NCBI RefSeq assembly: GCF_018390595.1
Contig: NZ_JAHBAV010000016.1
Location: 1-63,769, forward strand
Origin: Dietzia massiliensis
GTDB lineage: Bacteria > Actinomycetota > Actinomycetes > Mycobacteriales > Mycobacteriaceae
Length of the DNA: 63,769 nt
Direction: 5' to 3'
Shown: piece after piece, positions 55,670 through 63,769 of the stretch
How positions within the stretch are numbered: position 1 is the first letter of the stretch
Layout of the letters: the number at the start of each line of letters is the position of its first letter
The notes under the pieces: generated by a model
What the model was told of the DNA's origin: nothing
The model's input: only the letters and a program-made list of their open reading frames with translations
The model's database searches: none
Made by a program: the position numbers and the translations under genes

Positions 55670-56530
55670 TCAGTCGCGGAAGTAGCTCATGAGGCGCAGG
55701 ATCTCGATGTACAGCCAGACCAGCGTCACGACCAGGCCCAGGGCCACGCCCCACGCCATCGTGGCCGGGGCGCCTGCACGGACGAGGCGATCGGCGTTGT
55801 CGAAGTCCAGCAGGAAGCTGAACGCGGCGAGGCCGATGCACAGGAGGCAGAAGCCGATGGCGAGCGGGCCGCCGTCGTACAGCGGGTTGCTGCCGCCGGT
55901 GAAGAAGCTCAGGACGATGCTGCCCAGCGCGGCGAACAGGACACCGACGATGCCGGCGGTGATGAAGCGCGTGAACTTGGGGGTCACGCGGATGGCGCCG
56001 GTCTTGTAGACGAACAGCATGCCCACGAAGACACCGATGGTGCCGAGGATGGCGCTACCGACCGCGCCCAGGACGCCGCCGGCGTCGAGGCCCGCGGTGA
56101 AGAGGAACGTGGCGGCGCCGACGAACAGGCCCTCGAGCGCCGAGTACGTCAGGGTGATGGGCGCGGAGTCCATCTTCCTACCGAAGGTGGCGATGAGCAC
56201 CACGACGAAGCCGCCGAGGCCGCCGACGAGCAGCAGCGGGAGGGTCAGTCCCGGGTTGAGGGAGGCGAAGTAGAAGGCGACGAGGCCGACGACGCTGAGC
56301 AAGCCCAGGCTGACGGCGGTCTTGGTGACGATGTCGTCGATCGTCATGGGGCGCATGTCGGCTCGGGCCTGCGGCGCACCGAAGCCCTGCTCGTAGCCCG
56401 GCTGGCCGAAGCCCGGCTGGCCGTACTGGCCCTGCTGGAACGCGGCGCGGTTGGCGCCGCCGAACTGGGTGGCTCCGCGCGCACTGGATTCGGACAGTGA
56501 GCTGAAGACCGGGTTGCTGCTGCTGCGCAT
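55670..56530 (-). CDS. Bax inhibitor-1/YccA family membrane protein
   Basis: After a Gly/Gln-rich cytoplasmic N-terminus (AAFQQGQYGQPGFGQPGYEQ, about residues 29-48) there are seven hydrophobic helices, for example TAVSLGLLSVVGLVAFYFAS, LTLPLLLVGGLGGFVVVLIA, TYSALEGLFVGAATFLF and FITAGIVGVLFAALGSIVLS. TYSALEGLFVGA and the final Asp pair (LLDFDNADRLV) fit the Bax inhibitor-1 family, thought to leak Ca2+ or modulate membrane proteases. From ATG 56530 it is 286 aa. The regular GQPG repeats are low complexity. Confidence 0.88.
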   Translation of the reverse strand: MRSSSNPVFSSLSESSARGATQFGGANRAAFQQGQYGQPGFGQPGYEQGFGAPQARADMRPMTIDDIVTKTAVSLGLLSVVGLVAFYFASLNPGLTLPLLLVGGLGGFVVVLIATFGRKMDSAPITLTYSALEGLFVGAATFLFTAGLDAGGVLGAVGSAILGTIGVFVGMLFVYKTGAIRVTPKFTRFITAGIVGVLFAALGSIVLSFFTGGSNPLYDGGPLAIGFCLLCIGLAAFSFLLDFDNADRLVRAGAPATMAWGVALGLVVTLVWLYIEILRLMSYFRD

Positions 56531-56696
56531 CGAGGTCCCTTCGAGTTTGTCGGGGAAGGTCGGTATCGAGAGTCCCCGCCGGGTCACCGACGAATCACTC
56601 GTACATGTGGAACGCGCCGGAGTTGACGGATGTTCCCGATGGTCAATGATTTCTCAGGAAACGTGCCGCCTCCGGCCCTCAGTGCGCCCCGGCCCC

Positions 56697-57080
56697 TCAC
56701 TCCGCCATGTGCAGGTAGTCGCGGAAACCGGAGGGGTCGTGGCGGCCCATGGAGGCGTGCTCGAACATGCCCCAGCCCTCGTCGCTGCCGAGCCGGGCGC
56801 GGGCGATGTGGTCGAGCACGCCGTAGGGGAACATCGAGACGTGCTCGGGTGCGGTGAGGTCGTACTCCACCGACTCCGACCAGCCGCGGCCCTTCCACTG
56901 CCCGTGCGTCCAGCGGGTGTCGCCCACGTAGCCGCAGCCCTGGGCCAGGGGCACGAAGCCCAGGGTCTCCACCTCGAGCAGCAGCGGCTCCCCCGCCGCG
57001 ATCGTCCGTCCCGGGATGCCGTCGATCATCCTGTCCGATCCGCAGGCGCCGCTGCCGGTCCGCGAGGGGCTGACGTACAC
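56697..57080 (-). pseudogene. Remnant of a minus-strand gene, C-terminal part
   Basis: On the minus strand, from about 57035 to 56697, the frame reads RTIAAGEPLLLEVETLGFVP, GYVGDTRWTHGQWKGRGWSE, HVSMFPYGVLDHIARARLGS and MFEHASMGRHDPSGFRDYL. The W-H-G-W-G and RARLG motifs with a PSGF end are typical of the C-terminus of an uncharacterised actinobacterial protein. The N-terminal part is missing: the first 17 codons overlap, antisense, the plus-strand DUF7064-like frame. It is likely a broken gene. It ends at a normal stop. Confidence 0.5.
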
Positions 57081-57765
57081 CGTGGAGGCCGGCGACTACA
57101 CAGCCACCTTCGAGACCGTCGAGCCTCTACGGACGTATCGCGTCGTCGTCGACGGCACCGCGCACACCTACCCGGACCCCGGCGCGATCCTGCGCGGCGA
57201 GCCCGGCACGCCCACCCGGGTGCGCGCCGAGCTGACGTGGGTCACCGACGGCATCGACTACCAGTGGACCGTGACCACCCGCTACGAGATGCCGTGCCGC
57301 GTCACCGGCACCGTGACGATCGACGGCGAGGAGGTCCCCTTTGCCGGCGACGGTCAGCGCGACCATTCGTGGGCCAACCGCGACTGGTGGGGGCTGCCGT
57401 GGATGTGGAACGCCTTCCGGCTCGATGACGGCGAGGGGTTCACCGCCGGGACCAAGGTCCATTCGGTGGTGACGCGCGACATGCCCTTCGCCTTTGGCTA
57501 CGTCCAGAAGGGCGATGCGATCACCGAGCTCGGCGAGGGGTCGAGCATCGAGGAGTACGACGGCGACGGCCGCCTGACCCGCGCCGAGTTCACGCTCGCG
57601 GACGTGGACCTGAGCTTCACCGTGGAGCCGCTGGCCTACGGCAACATCCTGCTGGTCTCCGAGGAGGGCAGGGTCGCCCACTTCGTGCGCGCCATGGCGG
57701 ACTTCGCCGCCTCCGACGGGCGCCGCGGGCGCGGCTGGATCGAGTGGGAGTTCGTGCTGGACTGA
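57016..57765 (+). CDS. DUF7064-like protein, N-terminally truncated
   Basis: The plus-strand frame carries a beta-rich domain with the HSWANRDWWGLPWMWNAFRL motif (compare G-Q-R-D-H-S-W in DUF7064-type proteins) and ends with SEEGRVAHFVRAMADFAASD and GRGWIEWEFVLD. Relatives I recall are longer at the N-terminus, with a partner domain. Here the first codons lie on top of the minus-strand remnant, so the 249-aa frame probably lacks its first domain. It may still be translated from ATG 57016. Function unknown; a lipocalin-like fold is a guess. Confidence 0.55.
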   Translation: MPSIILSDPQAPLPVREGLTYTVEAGDYTATFETVEPLRTYRVVVDGTAHTYPDPGAILRGEPGTPTRVRAELTWVTDGIDYQWTVTTRYEMPCRVTGTVTIDGEEVPFAGDGQRDHSWANRDWWGLPWMWNAFRLDDGEGFTAGTKVHSVVTRDMPFAFGYVQKGDAITELGEGSSIEEYDGDGRLTRAEFTLADVDLSFTVEPLAYGNILLVSEEGRVAHFVRAMADFAASDGRRGRGWIEWEFVLD

Positions 57766-57807
57766 CTGGAGCCAGCGGTGTCCGACCGTCGTGGAATGAT
57801 GCGGGAC

Positions 57808-58788
57808 ATGAGCACTGAGCGCACCGGAGAAATACTCTTCTACCAGCGAGAAGACGGCCTGCCCGCCGTCGAGGTGACGTTCGAGGCGGACACCGTCTGG
57901 CTCAGTCAGCAGCAGATTGCCGAGCTGTTCCAGAGTTCGCGGACGAACATCGTGGAGCACATCCAGCATGTCTACGACGAGGGCGAGCTCATCGAAGAAG
58001 CAACCTGTCGGAAATTCCGACAGGTTCGACTCGAGGGCCCGAGGCGGGTCGCTCGTGACGTGTCTCATTACAATCTCGACGTCATCATCTCCGTCGGATA
58101 CCGGGTCAAGAGCCGCACGGCCACTCGGTTCCGGATGTGGGCGACTGCACGTCTGCGAGAGCATCTTGTCCAGGGATACACGCTGAACTCCCGGAGGTTG
58201 GAGCAACTTGGTTCCGTCGTGCAGATCCTGGCCCGTTCCGATGACGCGCTGGTCGCGGGTGTCGCTGACGTTCTCGCCGCTTATCTTCCTGGGCTCACGC
58301 TTCTGCGGGACTACGACGAGGGCTGCCTCGACCCGGCACCGAGTGCCGTGCCGGAATGGACGCTCACGCTGGACGAGGCTCGTCGGGTCATAGACCGGGT
58401 CGCGCTCCAATTCCCTGAGGACCGGCTCCTGGGCAACGAGCGTGGCGACGCACTGGACGGCATCCTCGCCGCCCTCTATCAGAGCTTCGCTGGGCAGGAC
58501 CTGTACCCCACGGTCGAGGACAAAGCCGCCCATCTCCTGTACCTCGTGGTCAAGGACCACCCGCTCTCCGACGGGAACAAGCGAAGTGCGGCAGCGCTGT
58601 TCGTCACCTTCCTGGAACGCAACGGGATCCTCGACCGCGCCCGGGGCAGTCCGGCGATCTCGAACAACGCGCTCGCGGCGATCACACTTCTGGTCGCCAT
58701 GAGCGACCCGCGCGAGAAGGACCTCATGACGGCTCTGATCGTCAGGATGATCACCGAGGGTGGAAACCACGCGACCCAGTCCCGCTAA
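57808..58788 (+). CDS. RhuM-Fic domain protein (stand-alone)
   Basis: The N-terminal half matches RhuM virulence proteins (GLPAVEVTFEADTVWLSQQQ, IAELFQSSRTNIVEHIQHVY, CRKFRQVRLEGPRRVARDVS, NLDVIISVGYRVKSRTATRF). The C-terminal half has the Fic/Doc AMPylation motif HPLSDGNKRSAAALFVTFL (about residue 251), near the HPFxxGNxR consensus with the His, Gly, Asn and Arg intact. Such proteins AMPylate targets or act as toxins. I see no antitoxin gene beside it. The stop overlaps the jetD stop by convergent reading (58785-58788), leaving no room for a terminator. Start ATG 57808 gives 326 aa. Confidence 0.85.
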   Translation: MSTERTGEILFYQREDGLPAVEVTFEADTVWLSQQQIAELFQSSRTNIVEHIQHVYDEGELIEEATCRKFRQVRLEGPRRVARDVSHYNLDVIISVGYRVKSRTATRFRMWATARLREHLVQGYTLNSRRLEQLGSVVQILARSDDALVAGVADVLAAYLPGLTLLRDYDEGCLDPAPSAVPEWTLTLDEARRVIDRVALQFPEDRLLGNERGDALDGILAALYQSFAGQDLYPTVEDKAAHLLYLVVKDHPLSDGNKRSAAALFVTFLERNGILDRARGSPAISNNALAAITLLVAMSDPREKDLMTALIVRMITEGGNHATQSR

Positions 58789-59960
58789 GGGCCGTGTCGC
58801 GAGCCTGGAAGTCGGCCGAGCACCCACGCCCAGTCGATCCGCTCCTGCTCGAGCCGGATCCTCTCGCCGTGGCGGTCGGTCACCAGGTCGTCGTAGACCG
58901 CGGCCTCGGCGGGCGTCAGTAGTCCGAGCGCGACGTGCGTCGGCGCGGACTCGCTGCCCCACCGGTCGCGGTGCGCGAGAAGGGTCTTTTCGTCCATGAG
59001 GAAGGACGAGACCCGGGGCAGGTGGGCGCGGAGCCGGTGCAGGATCGCGAAGCCGTGCGTGTCCAGGTCGCCCCAGTAATGCACCTCGGCCCCGGCAAGC
59101 GCGGGCCAGCGGCCGAGGCGGGCCACGTCGAAACCGGCGCCCCGGATCACCACACCGTCGCCGGGCACGGGCACGGTGAGGTAGGTGACCTCGTTCTCCA
59201 CGATCACCGCCGTGCGGATCGGCAGGTCGAGCCCGGGCAGCTCCTCGCACCGCAGGGACAGCTCGGTCGCCGGCAGGTCGAGCAGCCCTGGGGCGACGCG
59301 CAGTCGGAGGTACTCCGGCTTGACCGCCAGGCCGAGGTCGCGGAGGAACCCGGCGGCTGTGCCGGACACCCCGAGCAGCGCGGCCAGCACGCCGCGGCGG
59401 TTCTCCACGAACTTCGTGTCCACGCCGGGCGCGTCGATCTGCCGGAGGTACCTGCCGCTGTCGCGGGCTGCGCTGAGCCAGTGATAGGCGGCGAGGATCT
59501 GCGGCCACTCCGGCGCGTAACGGAGCGCGGTGAGCGGCTTGGCCAGCAGCCAGGCGCGGACCGCGGGGTTGCTCTCCTCGTCCGCGGCGGCGAGCATGCC
59601 CTCGTAGGCCGCCACGTCGTCTCGGACTCCGAGGAGCGCCCAGGCCTGCGCAAAATCGCCGATCACGGCCCGGGCGGGAAGGCGGTTGCGCCCGACAGCT
59701 CGCCCACCGACCTCGGTGTGGACGAGCCCGTAGCGGGTGCCGGCGCGGCTGCCGACTTCGAGAGAGGTCATCCACTCCTCGACCTCGCCGAGCCGGTCCC
59801 CGATTTCACCTGCCCGCGGCCCGTTCAGGGGGAGGTCGACGACGGGGAAGGCCTCGCCCCGCGCGTGGGCCCGCAGGAGCGACCCGTCCTTCCAGCGCCG
59901 CTCGACGGCGGCGCAGATGTCGGCGGGCGTGCGCCAGCGGCGCGGGGCGGTGGGCATCAT
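58785..59960 (-). CDS. jetD: Wadjet subunit JetD (DUF3322/DUF2220)
   Basis: JetD is the topoisomerase VI-like Toprim nuclease of the Wadjet plasmid-defence complex. The N-terminal DUF3322 part has VEEWMTSLEVGSRAG and VHTEVGGRAVGRNRLPARAV; the C-terminal DUF2220 Toprim part has TAVIVENEVTYLTVPVPG (conserved Glu), HYWGDLDTHGFAILHRLRAH (D-x-D-x-H-G) and DEKTLLAHRDRW. It is 391 aa and intact. ATG 59960 overlaps the jetC stop (ATGA). Its usual partners JetA and JetB are not seen in the window. Confidence 0.9.
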   Translation of the reverse strand: MMPTAPRRWRTPADICAAVERRWKDGSLLRAHARGEAFPVVDLPLNGPRAGEIGDRLGEVEEWMTSLEVGSRAGTRYGLVHTEVGGRAVGRNRLPARAVIGDFAQAWALLGVRDDVAAYEGMLAAADEESNPAVRAWLLAKPLTALRYAPEWPQILAAYHWLSAARDSGRYLRQIDAPGVDTKFVENRRGVLAALLGVSGTAAGFLRDLGLAVKPEYLRLRVAPGLLDLPATELSLRCEELPGLDLPIRTAVIVENEVTYLTVPVPGDGVVIRGAGFDVARLGRWPALAGAEVHYWGDLDTHGFAILHRLRAHLPRVSSFLMDEKTLLAHRDRWGSESAPTHVALGLLTPAEAAVYDDLVTDRHGERIRLEQERIDWAWVLGRLPGSRHGP

Positions 59961-62942
59961 GACCGGCCGCTCTGCTCGAGGTAGTCCTCGGTGGTCATGG
60001 TGACCACCTGCGAATAGCGCCCCTCGATGTTGTTGACGAACCCGATCGCCTGCACGTACGGGGCGATCACGTGCACCTTCTGCAAGGGGGTCACGATGAG
60101 CAGCTGGAGGCCCAGCTTGGCGAACAGGTCCAGGGCGTAGCGGGTGGAGGCGTCGGAGCCGCGGCCGAAGGCCTCGTCGATCACGGCGAAGCGGAAGTCG
60201 CCGGCCTTGTCGACGCCCCAGTCGAGCCCGAACTGGTACGCCAGCGAGGCCGCGAGGATCGTGTACGCCAGCTTCTCCTTCTGGCCGCTGGACTTGCCGT
60301 CCGAGTCGCGGTAGAACTCCCACACCTCGTCGGTGTCGCGGTCGCGTTCGGTGGCGGAGAAGGTGAACCAGCTGCGGACATCGGTGACGCGGGCCCGCCA
60401 GGTGCGGTCGGTCTCGGTGTGGCCCTCGCGGCCTCGGAGCCTCTCGAGGATGCGTCGCACCTCCTCGTAGCGCGCCTCGGAGTACTGCTCGTCCTCCCCC
60501 AGGACGTGGTCGGTCACGGCGCGGAGGTCGGCGCGGAAGTCACGGACGTCCTGGTTGACCGTGTTCTCGGGGTCGAGTCGCACATACCGGCCGGGGTTGA
60601 AGTCGATCGCGCCGAGCGCCTCGTTGATCCGGTCCAGCTTCTCCCGGATCTCGGCGGCCTGGTGTTGCAGCCAGCTGTTGAACGCGCCCAGTTCGCGGAT
60701 CGCGTTGGTACGCAGCTGCCGGGCGAACTCGCCCTCGAAGCGCGGGAGGTCGTCGCCCGCCACCTGTTCGTGGAAGCGCACGTACTCACCGCGGGCCTCC
60801 ACCGACTCGTCCATCTCGGTGGTCTGCTCGGGCCACCGGCGGCGGACCTCCCCCATCCGCTGGAGCAGGCCGGTGGTATGCCCGTTGATCTCGCGTTGCG
60901 TGGACTCGGTCTCCCTTGCCACGGCGTCGCGGATCCGGGACTCGGCGTCGGTCGCGTCGTCGGCAGTCGCGGGGACCGAGCCCAGCCGGACCTCGATCCG
61001 CGGGAACACCGCACGCGCGGCGTCGAGCGCCCCGGCCTGGGCCGCCTCGAGCTCGGCCAGCACGCGGCCGTCGCGCTGGATCTGCGTGGCTTCGTGCGCC
61101 TCGCGGGTCTTCAGACGACTCACGGCGCCCACCTGCTCACGCTCCCGGTCGGTGAGTTCGCCCAGGCGCCGGCCCACCTCCTCCATGCGCCGCTCGATCT
61201 CCGCCAGCTCGTCGCTGCCGTCGAGTAATCGTGCGCGCTCGGCCTCCGCCGCCTCGGCCCGCTGTAGCGCCTGGGCCCAGTCCAGGTCCCGCCACGAGTC
61301 GTAGGCAGCCAGCGTCGCCAGAGCCTGCAGTCGGCCGGTCACCACCCGCTGCACGTCGGCGAGCTCGTCCACGACCTCGGCGAGTTCGGCCACCAGTTCC
61401 GTGAGCTCCTCCCGCCGCGCGGTGAGCGCCTCGATCTTGCGCGCATTACGCCAGCCCATCACCCAGCCGCGGGGGTCGTCCACGCGCCGCCGGTCGTCCT
61501 TGACGTGGTGCTCCCGCGAGCGCACCTGCCCTCCCTGGTCACGGCGCGGTCGGCTGCCCGGAACTCCTCGATCGACTCGGCGCACCGGTGGTCCGCACGC
61601 CTGTAGAGCTCGGTGCGAAGGTAGTCGCGCCAGGGTGTCTCGGCGATCTCGATGGTGTCCGCCAGCAGCAGTCCGGCTGCGTCGGGTAGCTGGAGCGCCA
61701 CGTGCCGCTCGGGGACGCGCAGGTAGTCCAGCCGCACGCCGAACCTGGAGCCGTCGCCGCGCCGCGCCGTGAGGTGCCGACCATTGACCCAGCCGGCCAC
61801 ATCCGCGTATCGACCCTGTGGCACCAGCAGCGAGAGTGCGAATCCTCGCAGCACCCGCTCGGCCGCGCCGCGCCAGACCGCGTTCTCCTCCGCCACGTCG
61901 AGCAGCTCGCCGGCGAACGGCAACTCGTCCTCGTTCATCCCGAGGTCTGCGCACAGCTCGGCCCGCACCTGCAGCTGCTCCCGAGGCAGGTTGCTGCGCC
62001 GCGACGCCAGCTCCTCGAGCTCTTCGGCGATCTCCCTGCGCTCGGTGTTCCGCCGCCCGTGGTCCAGTACGGCGGCACGATGCCGTTCCTGGATCTCCGC
62101 GGCCTCCGCCTCCAGCTCCGCGCGCCGCCGCTCCACCTCGGTGGCCAGGGAGGCGAAGCCGCCGGCGTCGGACACCTCGCCCAGGCCGGCGTTGGTCACC
62201 GTCGCGTCGAACCCCTGACGACGGCGACGTCGGTCCTCGGCCGCAGCGCGCGCCTCCCGGGCTTCGCGCTCCAGTTCTCCGATGCGGTCCCCGCCGGCCC
62301 GGGCCTTGGCCTCGATCAGCTCGTCCCGTTCCACGGTCAGTGCGACCTGCTCGCCGCGGATCCGCTCCAGGTCCGCCGTGGCACCGGCGATCTCCGCCCG
62401 GAGTCGCTCCCGTTCCGCGGTGCGCAGTGCGATGCGCAGGTCGGCGAAGAACGGGCGCACGGCCACGGATTCCTCCTGCAGCGAGGTCCGCGCCGCCACC
62501 GCCGCGTCGTACTTCTGCGCCGACTCCACCAGCGGGCCCAGCAGGTCGAGCTGCGCGCGGGCACGCTGCACGGCCTCGTGGGCCTTGGTCAGGTCCTCGA
62601 AGTGGGCGAGGATCTTGTCCACCTTCTCGTCTGCGTCGGCCGGCTCGAGCATGTGGACGCGGACGAAGTCGTTGAGGTCCCCGACCGCCTTCATGGAGAT
62701 GGTCTGGTGGAACAGCTCGATGGCCTGTTCGGATCGGATGCCCAGCAGCCGCCGCATGGTGCGCCCGTAGGCCGGGAAGTCCTTCTCCACGCTCGCCCCG
62801 CCGGCGCGCAGACGCTTGACCAGGTCGCCGAGGTCGGAGCCGAAGTCCGAGAAGTCCGCGCTGATCGACAGCGCCCGCTGTGCCGTGACGAACCGCCGCC
62901 AGGGCTGACACTGCGGCCCGGCTGACTCGGGCCAGCGGTCCG
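59957..62942 (-). pseudogene. jetC: JetC (SMC/MukB-like Wadjet ATPase), truncated and frameshifted
   Basis: Two frames hold the protein. From about 62942 the first reads RWPESAGPQCQPWRRF, then KDFPAYGRTMRRLLGIRSEQ, HQTISMKAVGDLNDFVRVHM and coiled coil until CAESIEEFRAADRAVTREG. After a single-base loss near 61530 (GGGCAG to GGCAG) the second reads VRSREHHVKDDRRRVDDPRG, more coiled coil, then SSGQKEKLAYTILAASLAYQ (ABC signature) and DFRFAVIDEAFGRGSDAST (Walker B). The N-terminus with Walker A is missing at the junction with the transposase. Nearly 1,000 of the roughly 1,100+ residues remain. It cannot be functional as read. Confidence 0.85.
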
Positions 62943-63551
62943 GACAATTCCGACGCCGCCGTCGGTGCGGACCTGGTGACCACAGATCCCACCACTACAG
63001 ACGTCGAACACATTGAAGTGCTCGGAGACTCGGCGTACGCCACCGGAGACATGCTGGCCACCCTCGCCGGAAAGCAGTGGCTGCCCCTGGTCAAACCCTG
63101 GCCGACCAGGCCCGCTGTGGAGGGCGGGTTTGGTCTGGATGACTTCACCTTCGATGCCGCGGCAAACACGTTGACCTGCCCGGCTGATGTCACGCGGACA
63201 GTGTCGCCGCAGGGCCGGGCGAAGTTCGGTGCGGCCTGCCGGCAGTGTCCGCTGCGCCAGCGGTGCACCACCTCACAATCCGGCCGCTCGGTGCTGCTGG
63301 GCGAGCACCATGTGCTGCAACGCCAGCACCGCCAGCGCGCACAGGGCGAGGACTTCCGGGCCACCTACCGGCAGCATCGCCCGATGGTGGAACGCTCCAT
63401 CGCCTGGCTCACCCGAGGCGCCCGACGAGTGCCCTATCGCGGGGTGGATAAGAACAACAGCTGGCTCCACCACCGCGCCGCCGCCCTCAACCTACGTCGA
63501 CTGCTAGCCATGGGCCTGACCCACCAGAACGGAGCTTGGGCCCTGGCCTGA
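62937..63551 (+). pseudogene. IS1182-like transposase, 5' truncated
   Basis: From about 62937 the plus strand reads GPDNSDAAVGADLVTTDPTT and, from the GTG at 62976, VEHIEVLGDSAYATGDMLAT, CRQCPLRQRCTTSQSGRSVL and the C-terminal YRQHRPMVERSIAWLTRGAR, ALNLRRLLAMGLTHQ. The GDSAY region, the C-x2-C-x4-C cluster and the Glu of MVERSIAWL fit the second half of an IS1182-type DDE transposase. The first 250-300 residues are lacking. The loss coincides with the end of jetC homology, so the gene is a fragment. The frame from 62976 is open but would not give an active enzyme. Confidence 0.75.
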
Positions 63552-63769
63552 CCAGCAGTTAGGGAGCCGCCTCTCGCCGATGGCCGGTGAGACCGCGCAT
63601 AATCACATCAAGTGGACCGAAGGCCCTCGGTCGTCGCACCCAGAGTGCTCACCTAAAACGCCGCTCGCCATCCCACCGGTGACGCCCGGGCCCGCCGCTC
63701 ACACGACCGCCAACCCCAATAGCGCCTTGTTCAGCAGTCTCCTAGCCCAGCCCGCCCCCTGGCTAGCTC
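63552..63769. other. Sequence beyond the transposase
   Basis: No gene found in the last 218 nt. It should contain the right end of the IS and its terminal inverted repeat, but with the left end lost I cannot mark the boundary. Confidence 0.35.

Noticed and set aside
59957..63364. A single 1,135-codon protein running through jetC into the transposase region
   Set aside because: The N-terminal two fifths is a wrong-frame read of jetC after the frameshift and of sequence antisense to the transposase.

Overview
The window is GC-rich actinobacterial chromosome. Mca (mycothiol conjugate amidase), the DUF4245, DUF4307 and DUF6542 families, a DUF222-HNH protein and gene order all point to the order Mycobacteriales; Dietzia or a close relative is my best guess (inference). 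From memory, the backbone runs in the same order, read in reverse, as the Mycobacterium tuberculosis Rv1072-Rv1112 region: ychF, DUF6542, ispH, an Rv1109c-like gene, xseA, xseB, DUF4245, glpX, fumC, phoH, glyA, coaA, uppS, mca, Rv1081c-like, DUF4307, greA, a GDSL esterase, fadA and further genes.

Region by region. 0.2-3.5 kb: a minus-strand group of small enzymes (YdhR, Mug, YtoQ, a frameshifted P-loop kinase, NUDIX) and a DUF1877 gene. 3.6-6.7 kb: a divergent LysR gene and a mesX-mesD-like pair for folate-independent methionine synthesis. 6.8-9.3 kb: a small membrane protein, a coupled AraC regulator/DHFR-like pair and DUF6434. 9.3-20.3 kb: housekeeping genes. 20.6-34.2 kb: a lipid/acyl-CoA catabolic block lying between phoH and glyA, with FadR-type and TetR regulators, acyl-CoA dehydrogenases, reductases, a MaoC protein, thiolase, acyl-CoA ligase, an ACAD11-like kinase, an MHS transporter, and two gene relics (thiolase and CaiB fragments). 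A perfect 18-bp palindrome lies between the ligase and tetR. 34.2-41.5 kb: glyA, coaA, a tocopherol cyclase-like gene, MOSC, uppS and a type I DAHP synthase preceded by an aromatic-rich leader peptide and an attenuator.

41.6-48.9 kb: DUF222-HNH, a NERD protein, a luciferase-like monooxygenase with its FMN reductase (frameshifted), mca, DUF4307 and greA. 49.0-53.8 kb: a McrB/McrC pair in which the McrC nuclease motif looks degenerate, coupled to a GDSL esterase. 53.8-56.5 kb: fadA and a Bax inhibitor-1 protein. 56.7 kb to the end is damaged: two head-to-head gene remnants, a solitary RhuM-Fic gene, and the tail of a Wadjet operon (jetD intact; jetC frameshifted and cut off) joined directly to a 5'-truncated transposase.

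Genes in the catabolic block and in several operons overlap by 1-4 nt, which suggests translational coupling. Three single-site frameshifts (about 2284, 45941 and 61530) hit otherwise well-conserved genes, so sequencing or assembly error must be weighed against true decay. I saw no tRNA, rRNA or CRISPR array by eye.
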